A program made the position numbers and the translations under genes. Shown in pieces: positions 5,083 to 11,995 of a stretch of 15,484 nucleotides of DNA. Source of the DNA: Caulobacteraceae bacterium (GTDB lineage: Bacteria > Pseudomonadota > Alphaproteobacteria > Caulobacterales > Caulobacteraceae); assembly GCA_947456005.1 (NCBI GenBank), contig CANGRP010000026.1, forward strand, positions 1 through 15,484, written 5' to 3'. The notes under the pieces were generated by a model, which saw only the letters and a program-made list of their open reading frames with translations, was not told the DNA's origin and made no database searches. The stretch's first letter is position 1; every line of letters begins with the position of its first letter.

Positions 5083-7458
5083 CTAATACAATCCGCTCAT
5101 GTCGTCAGGTCGACGCGCGGGCGGCGCCCCACCCTCCCCTCCGGGTCGGCCAAGCTGGTCGTAAGGCAGGGGCCGGATCGGCAGGCCATCGGGGGTCAGG
5201 TTCGAGGGGGCCGCCGTGATCTTCGGCTCGGTGCCCGGGCGGAAGGCCTCGCGGATCCCGTTGATCGTGGCGAACTTGGCGTTCCGGGGCGCCTTGAAGT
5301 CGGTCTTGGGCAGGCGGGCCTGCGCACCCTGCATGAAATCGATGAAGATCGGGACCGCCGCCTGGGTCCCGGTCTCCCCCGTGCCGAGACTGCGATTATC
5401 GTCGAACCCGACGAAGACGCCGACCACCATCTGGGGCGTGAAGCCAATGAACCAGGCGGACCGGTAGTCGTTGGTCGTCCCCGTCTTGCCAGCGATGGGA
5501 AAGCCGAGGGAGGAGACCGAGGCCGCCGTACCCCTCTGGACGACACCCTGGAGCATGGAGGTGATCTGGTAGGCGGTGATGGGGTCCAGGACCTGTTCCC
5601 CGCCCTGAGCGATCCTTGGGCTCTCGGCGCCGGTGAAGGCCGCCGTGCAGCGCGGGCAGTCGCGCTCATCCGCCCGCAGCACCGTCTCGCCCTTGGAGTC
5701 CTGGACAAGCTCGATCAGGTGAGGGGTCACCCGACGGCCGCCGTTCACGAAGGCGGCGTACGCCGTCGTGATCCGGAGCGGCGTGGTCTCTCCGGCGCCC
5801 AGGGCCATGGCGAGGACCGGCTCCAGGGAGGGGGTCACGCCCATGCGCACAGCCGTATCGCGAATCTTCCTCATGCCCACGCCCTGGGCCAGGCGCACCG
5901 TCATCGTGTTCCGGGACAACTCAAGGCCCCGGCGGAGCTGCATGGCGCCAAGGTAGGACCGCGTGTAGTTCTCCGGCGACCAGTCCTCTCCATCCCTGCC
6001 CGACAGGGTGATGGCCGAGTCCAGGACAGTGCTGGCCGGGGTGTAGCCATTCTCGAGGGCCGTCGCGTAAACGAAGGGCTTGAAGGTCGATCCGGGCTGT
6101 CTCCTGGCCTGGGTCGCCCTGTTGAAGCTGGAAAGCGAGAAGGAGTAGCCGCCCACCAGCGCCAGCACGCGGCCGGTGCTGGGCTCCACCACCACGAGGG
6201 CTCCGTTCACGGCGGGGATCTGCCGGAGCCGGAAGTTTCCGGGCGCGGTCGGCTCCACGAAGATCAGGTCGCCGGCGCTGAGGCCCTTTCCGGCCCGGGC
6301 CCAGGTGACGTCCGCCGGCGCCAGCCAACCCTTCTGTGCATCCTTCTGGGTCTCGATACGGATCCCGCGGCCCGACACCTCGGAGACGATGGCGACCCGC
6401 CAGTCCCGCCGCTCAGAAGGCGCGCGGAACCGCTCAGCGGCCTTGGCCCAACCCGGGCCGTAGGTTGTCCGGGCGAAGGCGCCGCGCCAGCCATGTCGCC
6501 GGTCATAGACCTCCAGTCCGTTCATGAGGGCGCGCAGGGCGTCGGACTGAAGCTCGGGGTCGAGGGTGGTCCGCACGTAAAGACCGGCGGCGTCCAGCCG
6601 GTCCCCCAGGGCCGCGCGGCCCTGCCGCCGGACCTCTTCGACGAAGTAGTCTGCGTCCCTGTAGCGGGCCCGTGCGGGGGCGGCCTGGACGACCAGGTCC
6701 TCGGCCTTGGCGCGGGCGGCGTCGGCGGCGGAGATCCATTGGAGCTCGGCCATCTGGTCCAGCACCCAGTTCCGGCGAGCGATGGCCTGGGCCTTCCGGC
6801 GGATGGGGTGGTAGTTGTCCGGCCCCTTGGGAAGGGCGGCCAGGAAGGCGGCTTCCGAAAGGCTCAGCTCGTTGATCGACTTTCCGAAATAGTTGAAGGC
6901 CGCCGCTCCGACTCCGAAGGAGCGGTATCCGAGCCAGATCTCGTTCAGGTACAATTCGAGGATCTGCGGCTTGGTCAGGGTCTCCTCGAGCCGCCGGGCG
7001 ATCAGCGCCTCCTTGAACTTGCGTCCCAGGGTCGCATCGTTGGTGAGAAGAACGTTCTTGGCCACCTGTTGGGTAATCGTCGATCCGCCCTGCAGGCGCC
7101 GTCCCTGTATGAGGCTCGGAACGGCCCGCCCGATCGCCCGTGCAAGCCCCGCCGGGTCCACCCCCTTGTGGCGGAAGAAGGAGCGGTCCTCGGCGGCGAG
7201 GAAGGCCAGGGCCAGCTGGGGCGGGATGCTGTCGTAGGGAACAAAGATCCTCCGCTCCCGGCTGAACTCGCCGATGAGGGTCCCGTCCCAGGCATAGGCG
7301 CGGGTCGAGGTCGGGGGGCGGTAGTCTGCGAGGTCCCCTGCGTCGGGAAGGTCATGGAAGAGCCAGGCCGTATACATGGCGATCGCCAGCCCCCCGACCG
7401 CCACCAGGCTGAGCAGGGACACCCCAGCAATGGCCAGCCATCTTTTCGGGGACTGCAC
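5083..7458 (-). CDS. pbp1A: Class A penicillin-binding protein 1A (transglycosylase/transpeptidase)
   Basis: This bifunctional peptidoglycan synthase polymerises lipid II and cross-links the glycan strands in the periplasm, anchored in the inner membrane. The 791-residue product has a short cytoplasmic start (MQSPKRW), a membrane helix (about 8-34), a glycosyltransferase domain with catalytic E90 in AAEDRSFFRHKGVD and GGSTITQQVAKN (124-135), an OB-like insert (about 320-385), and a transpeptidase domain with nucleophile S457 in STFK, SRN (515-517) and KTG (658-660). The tail is Pro/Gly/Arg-rich. A C-P-R-C pair (C601, C604) lies between SRN and KTG. I chose GTG 7458 because GGAGG (7473-7469) lies upstream; an alternative GTG at 7485 adds nine residues. 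It sits between amiC and prfB on the same strand, suggesting partly shared transcription. Confidence 0.95.
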   Translation of the reverse strand: MQSPKRWLAIAGVSLLSLVAVGGLAIAMYTAWLFHDLPDAGDLADYRPPTSTRAYAWDGTLIGEFSRERRIFVPYDSIPPQLALAFLAAEDRSFFRHKGVDPAGLARAIGRAVPSLIQGRRLQGGSTITQQVAKNVLLTNDATLGRKFKEALIARRLEETLTKPQILELYLNEIWLGYRSFGVGAAAFNYFGKSINELSLSEAAFLAALPKGPDNYHPIRRKAQAIARRNWVLDQMAELQWISAADAARAKAEDLVVQAAPARARYRDADYFVEEVRRQGRAALGDRLDAAGLYVRTTLDPELQSDALRALMNGLEVYDRRHGWRGAFARTTYGPGWAKAAERFRAPSERRDWRVAIVSEVSGRGIRIETQKDAQKGWLAPADVTWARAGKGLSAGDLIFVEPTAPGNFRLRQIPAVNGALVVVEPSTGRVLALVGGYSFSLSSFNRATQARRQPGSTFKPFVYATALENGYTPASTVLDSAITLSGRDGEDWSPENYTRSYLGAMQLRRGLELSRNTMTVRLAQGVGMRKIRDTAVRMGVTPSLEPVLAMALGAGETTPLRITTAYAAFVNGGRRVTPHLIELVQDSKGETVLRADERDCPRCTAAFTGAESPRIAQGGEQVLDPITAYQITSMLQGVVQRGTAASVSSLGFPIAGKTGTTNDYRSAWFIGFTPQMVVGVFVGFDDNRSLGTGETGTQAAVPIFIDFMQGAQARLPKTDFKAPRNAKFATINGIREAFRPGTEPKITAAPSNLTPDGLPIRPLPYDQLGRPGGEGGAPPARRPDDMSGLY

Positions 7459-7508
7459 GACAGAGACGCCTCCGCAGGCGACCACGCGCCTGCATTGGTC
7501 TTCGTCTA

Positions 7509-7556
7509 GATCATGTTCCGATGAGTGGGAACCGGTTATCGGATCGAAACAAGATC
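7509..7556. repeat. Degenerate palindromic intergenic element
   Basis: GATCATGTT and CCGAT on the left (7509-7522) are mirrored by ATCGG and AAACAAGATC on the right (7538-7556), with a 4-base interruption on the right arm, around a centre of GTGGGAACCGGTT. Elements of the form GATCATG...GTGGGAACCGGTT...GATCATG are, from memory, abundant intergenic palindromes in many alphaproteobacteria. Only one copy is in this window, so the family assignment cannot be confirmed here. Confidence 0.45.
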
Positions 7557-7585
7557 CCAGCTCATGGACCTAAAGCCAGTTTCGC

Positions 7586-7610
7586 CCCTTCAGACGCGGC
7601 GCCTGAAGGG
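7586..7610 (-). terminator. Intergenic hairpin after amiC (possible terminator or processing site)
   Basis: CCCTTCAG and CTGAAGGG form a perfect 8-bp stem. On the minus-strand RNA it extends through a G-U and two G-C pairs to 11 bp with a CCG triloop; on the plus strand the inner pair is an A-C mismatch. The hairpin therefore fits the amiC transcript best, 82 bases past its stop codon. No U-run follows, so a classical intrinsic terminator is doubtful. Confidence 0.35.
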
Positions 7611-7692
7611 AACCGGCTCGAGGGCGCGTTTCGGAAGACGGGAAGCCGGAGTCTGGCGCTGGCGAGGCCCAGGGACCCGAGCCTCGCAAACC

Positions 7693-8883
7693 CTATCTCG
7701 AGGCGACTCTCAGTTCGCTGCGGAAGTAGTTCTCGATGGCCTCCGCAATGGCCACGACGAGGCGGCCCCGCGTCTTGGGGTCGGCAAGGAAGGCCTGGTC
7801 GTCCGGATTGGTCATGAAGCCCATCTCCAGCAGGACGGCGGGAACGTCCGGGGCCAGCAGCACTGCAAAACCCGCCTCCCGGTGGCTGCGCCGGAGGAGA
7901 GCGTGCTCGTCCTCGATCTCGTCGACCAGGAGTTGGGCAAAGGTGGCGGAACGGTTCTTGGTCGCCCTCTGGGTCAGGTCGAAGAGAATGCCGGAAACGC
8001 TCTGGTCGGTGCGGTAGCCCGCCTTCATGAACCAGTCGTCCTTGGTCACCAGACGCGCGGATCGCCCCGCCGCGCGTTCCGACAGAGTGTAGACGCTCGC
8101 GCCGCGAACGGAGTCGTTGGGGCCTGAATCGACGTGGAGCGAGATGAAGAGGTCTGCATTGGCCTTGCGCGCAATCTGGACCCGCGCGTCGAGAGGCACA
8201 TAGACATCGCGGTCCCGGGTCATGACCACCCGGTACCGGCCCGTCCGCTCGAGGCGCTCCCGAAGACTGAGGGCCGCCGCAAGGGTCAGGTCCTTCTCCC
8301 GGCGATCGCCGCCCAGGGCCCCGGGGTCATTTCCGCCATGGCCGGCGTCAATGACGACGATTCGCCGGCTGTCGGTGCGGCTCTTCTGGCCCTTCCGAGG
8401 CGGAGAGGAAGGCGTCGTCCGCAAAGACGTCAGCTGCACATCCGCCGCATCGGCAGGGAGGGACCGGGCCGCAACCGGCGCGAGGTCGATCACGTAGCGA
8501 AATCCGGGCGATCCCTCCCCGGGGGGCAGGAGGAACCGCCTCCGCACCTGGACGCCGTCAGCCGTGTCAATGGTCACCCGGACGCCCCCCGCCTGGGGCG
8601 CGACGTTCCAGGCCTTGACAAGACCGTGTCCACGCCCGCGCAGGGTCGCGGCCACCTCGACGCCGGAGAGGGCGACGACGACCTTGCCCCCGGTCTCGGA
8701 GACCAGTTTTCCGGTCGCTTGTTCAGAGAGATCGATCACCAGCCGTGTGGCGGTCCGGTCGCCGCCGAGACGCACAGAGTTGACATCCCCGGCCAGGGCC
8801 GGAGACGCCATGAGCGCCAGGAGCAGGATCCACCCGGCAAGGGCCAGGAGGGCCATGTCGCTCCGCCAACGCCTTTCAGACAT
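7693..8883 (-). CDS. amiC: N-acetylmuramoyl-L-alanine amidase with AMIN domain
   Basis: This periplasmic zinc enzyme cuts the amide bond between MurNAc and L-alanine, as in daughter-cell separation. The 396-residue product has a signal peptide (MSERRWRS followed by a hydrophobic stretch, cleavage likely after ASPALA near residue 31), an AMIN domain (about 33-135) that binds peptidoglycan or guides localisation, a charged linker, and an amidase_3 domain (about 174-390). Zinc ligands appear as H182 in DAGHGGNDPG, E196 in RREKD and H250 in SLHVDS, and the catalytic Glu as E353 in LLEMGFMTN. The inserted helix that auto-inhibits such amidases probably lies around 275-320. The start is uncertain: ATG 8883 gives a clean signal peptide, ATG 8907 adds eight residues with GGGAG very close. 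The frame stays open to 9153, but that extension looks non-coding. Confidence 0.93.
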   Translation of the reverse strand: MSERRWRSDMALLALAGWILLLALMASPALAGDVNSVRLGGDRTATRLVIDLSEQATGKLVSETGGKVVVALSGVEVAATLRGRGHGLVKAWNVAPQAGGVRVTIDTADGVQVRRRFLLPPGEGSPGFRYVIDLAPVAARSLPADAADVQLTSLRTTPSSPPRKGQKSRTDSRRIVVIDAGHGGNDPGALGGDRREKDLTLAAALSLRERLERTGRYRVVMTRDRDVYVPLDARVQIARKANADLFISLHVDSGPNDSVRGASVYTLSERAAGRSARLVTKDDWFMKAGYRTDQSVSGILFDLTQRATKNRSATFAQLLVDEIEDEHALLRRSHREAGFAVLLAPDVPAVLLEMGFMTNPDDQAFLADPKTRGRLVVAIAEAIENYFRSELRVASR

Positions 8884-8940
8884 CCGCACCACGAAGACTT
8901 CGTCCATTTCTCCCGCCTGCTGCGGGTTTTGGTAAGGATA

Positions 8941-8966
8941 ACCGTAGGGCGTAGTGAAATCGTTAA
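8941..8966 (-). promoter_or_regulatory. Weak candidate promoter for amiC
   Basis: On the minus strand TTAACGA (8966-8960) and CCTACGGT (8948-8941) are 11 bases apart, loosely matching the Caulobacter pattern TTGACGS-N10-14-GCTANAWC. The predicted start lies about 25-30 bases before ATG 8907 and 50 before ATG 8883. Both boxes have mismatches. Confidence 0.22.
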
Positions 8967-9193
8967 GGCCGCCGGCTGTGCCCCGGGGTGCGATCTTTTG
9001 CTGGCGCCCGAGATGATTTTGCTGCATCTGGAACGCTTCGGTCGTGCTGCGGTGCGATCGGGAACAGGGCCTTCGCCGGCCTGCCTGCGGCCCAGCGCCC
9101 GGCAGACGCGAGGCTCCCGCTGCGGACGGCGATCGTTCGCAACTTGGAAACACGCCATGGGCTGCGCAGCTCGAGCCAATTCCCGGCCGGTCG

Positions 9194-9219
9194 GCATCCG
9201 CGTCTCAGACGCCGGATGC
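9194..9219 (+). promoter_or_regulatory. Hairpin upstream of rne (possible leader element)
   Basis: GCATCCGCGTC (9194-9204) pairs with GACGC-CGGATGC (9208-9219) around a TCA loop: 11 bp with one bulged C (9213). It lies about 74 bases before the rne ATG. If transcribed it would be a stable structured element; E. coli rne is autoregulated through hairpins in its long leader, but homology of this hairpin is not shown. Confidence 0.4.
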
Positions 9220-9257
9220 GTCCTCCTGCGTCGCCCTCGCCATAATCGGTGCAGCCC

Positions 9258-9269
9258 GGGCTTCGGCCC
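9258..9269 (+). promoter_or_regulatory. UUCG-tetraloop hairpin just upstream of the rne ribosome binding site
   Basis: GGGC-TTCG-GCCC forms a 4-bp stem closed by the very stable C(UUCG)G tetraloop, 13 bases before the Shine-Dalgarno GGAG (9283-9286). A CATAAT box at 9241-9246 would, if a real -10, put the transcript start close to this hairpin; no matching -35 is visible. Confidence 0.35.
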
Positions 9270-9292
9270 TGAGGCGCGCCGCGGAGAACTTC

Positions 9293-11947
9293 ATGTCAAA
9301 GAAGATGCTAATCGACGCCGCCCACGCCGAAGAGACGCGCGTGGCGGTGATCGACGGAAATCGCATTGAAGAGTTTGATTTCGAGAGCCAGAGCCACAAG
9401 CAGCTCCGGGGAAACATCTACCTCGCCAAGGTAACGAGGGTCGAACCCTCGCTCCAGGCGGCCTTTATCGAGTACGGCGGAAACCGCCACGGCTTCCTCG
9501 CCTTCAACGAGATTCACCCGGACTACTACCAGATCCCGGTTGCAGACCGTGAAGCGCTGATGGCCGAAGAGGCCGCGGACGAGGATGACGACGAGGTCGA
9601 GGTCCCGCGTGACCGCGATGGCGACGAGGACGGCGAGGACACCGCCGAGACCCTTTCAGGGGATGGCGACGACGACGACGTGGTGGAGCAGGAGCTTGCC
9701 CGTCGTCGGCGACGGCTGATGCGTCGCTACAAGATCCAGGAAGTGATCCGTCGCCGGCAGATCATGCTGGTCCAGGTCGTCAAGGAGGAGCGAGGCAACA
9801 AGGGCGCCGCCCTGACCACCTACCTCTCCCTCGCCGGCCGGTACTGCGTGCTGATGCCGAATACGGCGCGCGGCGGTGGAATCTCACGGAAGATCACCTC
9901 GGCGACGGACCGCAAGCGCCTGAAGTCGGTGGTGCAGGGTCTCGATGTCCCGGAGGGCATGGGCCTGATCGTCCGCACCGCCGGCGCAAAGCGGACCAAG
10001 GCTGAGATCAAGCGCGACTACGACTACCTGCTGCGGCTGTGGGAAAACATCCGCGAGACCACCCTGCATTCCGTGGCCCCCTCCCTGATCTATGAGGAAG
10101 AGGACCTCGTGAAGCGGACCATCCGCGACCTCTACGACAAGGACATCGACGAGGTCCTGGTGGAGGGCGAGGCGGGTTTCCGCGAGGCCCGCGACTTCAT
10201 GCGGATGCTGATGCCGTCCCAGGCTCGTAAGGTTCAGGCCTACCGCGAGCCCACGCCCCTGTTCGTCAAGCATAGGGTCGAGGATCATCTGGCGCAGATC
10301 TATTCGCCGGTCGCGCCACTGAAGTCCGGTGGGTACCTGGTCATCAACCAGACCGAGGCCCTGGTGGCCATCGACGTCAACTCGGGCCGCGCCACGCGCG
10401 AGCGGAACGTCGAGGCGACGGCGCTGAGAACCAACCTCGAGGCGGCCGAGGAGGCCGCGCGCCAACTCCGCCTCCGGGACCTCGCCGGGCTCGTCGTCAT
10501 CGACTTCATCGACATGGACGAGTCGAAGAACAACCGGGCGGTCGAGAAGAAGCTCAAGGACGCCCTCAAGGAGGACCGCGCCCGGATCCAGGTGGGGCGC
10601 ATCTCAGGCTTCGGTCTGATGGAGTTGTCGCGGCAACGCCGACGCTCCAGCCTGCTCGAGGGTACGACCCATGTCTGTGAGCACTGCTCGGGAACCGGAC
10701 GCGTCCGGTCGGTGGAGTCGAGTGCGCTCGGCGCCCTCCGGGCAGTGGAAATGGAAGCCCTGAAGGGCGCCGGCGAGATCGTGCTTCGGGCGCCCCGCGC
10801 CGTCGCCCTGTACATCCTGAACGAGAAGCGGGGGCACCTGGCCCGGCTGCACGCGGACCAGGGAGTCTTCGTGTCGGTGGTTGTCGACGAAACGCTTCCC
10901 CATGCCGGTTACGCCATCGAGAGGACCTCCGACCAGGCCCGGCCCGCCGATGTCCTCGCGCCACGCAAGACGCTGGAGCCCTATGTTCCTGCGGATGAGG
11001 ACCTCGAAGCTTTCGAAGACGAAGAGGACGAAGACGAGGACGAAGACGCCTCCTTCGACCAGGACGAAGAGGACGAGGAGGACGACGCGCCCCGTGGCGG
11101 TGGCCAGGAACGGGACCGGGACCAGGACGAACAGGATGACGGACGGGAGGATCGCGGCGACCGCCGGGGCCGCCGCCGTCGCCGCCGTGGCCGTCGGGAC
11201 GGGGAGCCGCGAGCGGCGGCTCCTGCGCACACTCCTGAAGAGGCCCGCGACAGCCACGCGGATGACGAGGACGATGGGCAGGGCGGTCGTCGCCGGCGCC
11301 GGGGTCGTCGGGGGGGACGGCGCTCCCGGGAAGAGGGTCGTCCGCAGGACGCCTATGCCTGGACCCGCCCCTGGGTGCCCTATGAGGATGATCCCTTCAT
11401 CTGGTTCGACCCTTCGCAGGACGCTGTCCGCCCCTCGGAGGCTTCCACCGCTCGTGTCGAGCCTGCTTCCCCTATGGCTGCGCCTGAGGATCCGACGGTC
11501 GACATCTGGGTCGAGCTGCCGGAGATCGACGCTGAGAAGCCCCGACGGGGCCGCCGTTCGAGGGGCCGGGGTCGCCGGGAGGACGCCGTCGAGGCCGACG
11601 CCCTGACCACCCCGCAGGACGCGCCGACCGTTCAGGTCGTCGCCGAGCCCAGTGAAGCCGAGCCGGAAGCCCCCGCCCCTGCTTCGGTGGTTGAGCCCGA
11701 GGCCCCCGCCAAGCCGGCCCGGGCGCGTCGCAGCCGCGCCCGTGCGGCGGAACCGGTCGCCGACGCTGATCCCGCGCCCGCGACGGAAGCCACAGTCGAA
11801 CCTGTGGCGGTTGCGACCCAGGAGCCTGTGGCGGCGGCGCCCGCAGAGCCGTCGGCCCCGGAGCCGCCTGTGACCCGGGAACCCGATCCTGCGGAGATCA
11901 CGTCGCCTCCCCCTCAGCCCCGCAAGGGCTGGTGGCGGCGGGGCTGA
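9293..11947 (+). CDS. rne: Ribonuclease E
   Basis: RNase E is the main endoribonuclease for mRNA decay and rRNA/tRNA processing and the scaffold of the RNA degradosome. The 884-residue product starts MSKKMLIDAAHAEETRVAVI; GGAG (9283-9286) 6 bases ahead fixes ATG 9293. The S1 domain (about 35-185) is split by an acidic then Arg-rich insert (about 91-155). Catalytic aspartates matching E. coli D303 and D346 appear as D361 (VAIDVNSGR) and D404 (VVIDFIDMD). The Zn-link is C462-x-x-C465 (VCEHCSGTGR). After about residue 567 comes a disordered scaffold: a Glu/Asp run, two Arg-rich blocks that should bind RNA, then Ala/Pro/Glu-rich sequence ending PRKGWWRRG. That terminal GWW matches the motif through which Caulobacter RNase E binds polynucleotide phosphorylase. 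An M48 peptidase gene follows after 48 bases. Confidence 0.97.
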   Translation: MSKKMLIDAAHAEETRVAVIDGNRIEEFDFESQSHKQLRGNIYLAKVTRVEPSLQAAFIEYGGNRHGFLAFNEIHPDYYQIPVADREALMAEEAADEDDDEVEVPRDRDGDEDGEDTAETLSGDGDDDDVVEQELARRRRRLMRRYKIQEVIRRRQIMLVQVVKEERGNKGAALTTYLSLAGRYCVLMPNTARGGGISRKITSATDRKRLKSVVQGLDVPEGMGLIVRTAGAKRTKAEIKRDYDYLLRLWENIRETTLHSVAPSLIYEEEDLVKRTIRDLYDKDIDEVLVEGEAGFREARDFMRMLMPSQARKVQAYREPTPLFVKHRVEDHLAQIYSPVAPLKSGGYLVINQTEALVAIDVNSGRATRERNVEATALRTNLEAAEEAARQLRLRDLAGLVVIDFIDMDESKNNRAVEKKLKDALKEDRARIQVGRISGFGLMELSRQRRRSSLLEGTTHVCEHCSGTGRVRSVESSALGALRAVEMEALKGAGEIVLRAPRAVALYILNEKRGHLARLHADQGVFVSVVVDETLPHAGYAIERTSDQARPADVLAPRKTLEPYVPADEDLEAFEDEEDEDEDEDASFDQDEEDEEDDAPRGGGQERDRDQDEQDDGREDRGDRRGRRRRRRGRRDGEPRAAAPAHTPEEARDSHADDEDDGQGGRRRRRGRRGGRRSREEGRPQDAYAWTRPWVPYEDDPFIWFDPSQDAVRPSEASTARVEPASPMAAPEDPTVDIWVELPEIDAEKPRRGRRSRGRGRREDAVEADALTTPQDAPTVQVVAEPSEAEPEAPAPASVVEPEAPAKPARARRSRARAAEPVADADPAPATEATVEPVAVATQEPVAAAPAEPSAPEPPVTREPDPAEITSPPPQPRKGWWRRG
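11017..11090 (+). repeat. GA-rich low-complexity tract inside rne encoding an acidic run
   Basis: Repeating GAG/GAC/GAA codons encode almost unbroken Glu/Asp. The tract is part of the disordered C-terminal scaffold of RNase E. Such a run is prone to length change by slippage, which would alter the spacing between the nuclease core and the binding motifs. Confidence 0.7.
11914..11947 (+). other. 10-bp hairpin spanning the rne stop codon
   Basis: TCAGCCCCGC (11914-11923) pairs perfectly with GCGGGGCTGA (11938-11947) around a 14-base loop; the right arm ends in the TGA stop of rne. No U-tract follows. The sequence also encodes the conserved GWW end of RNase E, so pairing may be coincidental, but it could slow or protect the 3' end of the rne segment ahead of the M48 gene. 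Confidence 0.35.
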
Positions 11948-11995
11948 CAGGCTAGCGTTATCTGGGGTCGGGGGCGCAGTACGAGGAGACTCGCC

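Larger units (their letters stand above)
7459..7692. other. 234-bp gap between amiC and PBP1A genes
   Basis: No gene was found. The gap holds a hairpin (7586-7610) downstream of amiC, a degenerate palindromic element (7509-7556), and two copies of GGGAACCGG (7527-7535 and 7608-7616). Any separate PBP1A promoter must lie here, but I see no convincing -35/-10 pair. Confidence 0.4.
8884..9292. other. 409-bp divergent regulatory region between amiC and rne
   Basis: No protein or RNA gene is recognised. The amiC side has a weak promoter-like pair on the minus strand. The middle has TTTTGCTG twice (8996-9003 and 9017-9024, 21 bases apart) and GGTGCGATC twice (8987-8995 and 9051-9059). The rne side has a strong hairpin (9194-9219), a CATAAT box (9241-9246) and a UUCG hairpin (9258-9269). 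Long open frames crossing this region on both strands look like extensions without coding support. Confidence 0.5.

Noticed and set aside
5719..7509. A 596-codon open frame on the plus strand antisense to PBP1A
   Set aside because: It mirrors a well-supported PBP1A gene. Long antisense frames are expected in GC-rich genes, and its Gly/Pro/Arg/His-rich product has no recognisable domain.
8884..9153. An N-terminal extension of amiC by 90 codons
   Set aside because: It would put about 100 residues before an evident signal peptide, which would block export.
9216..9245. A 9-codon frame (MRPPASPSP) upstream of rne as a regulatory uORF
   Set aside because: No ribosome binding site, no distinctive codon content, and it starts inside a hairpin arm; chance is a sufficient explanation.
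9044..9292. An N-terminal extension of rne by 83 codons
   Set aside because: The RNase E family begins at MSKKMLIDA, which has GGAG 6 bases ahead; the upstream residues look like translated intergenic DNA.
8134..9369. A 411-codon plus-strand frame across amiC into rne
   Set aside because: It is antisense to amiC catalytic motifs and ends inside rne. No domain or ribosome binding site supports it.
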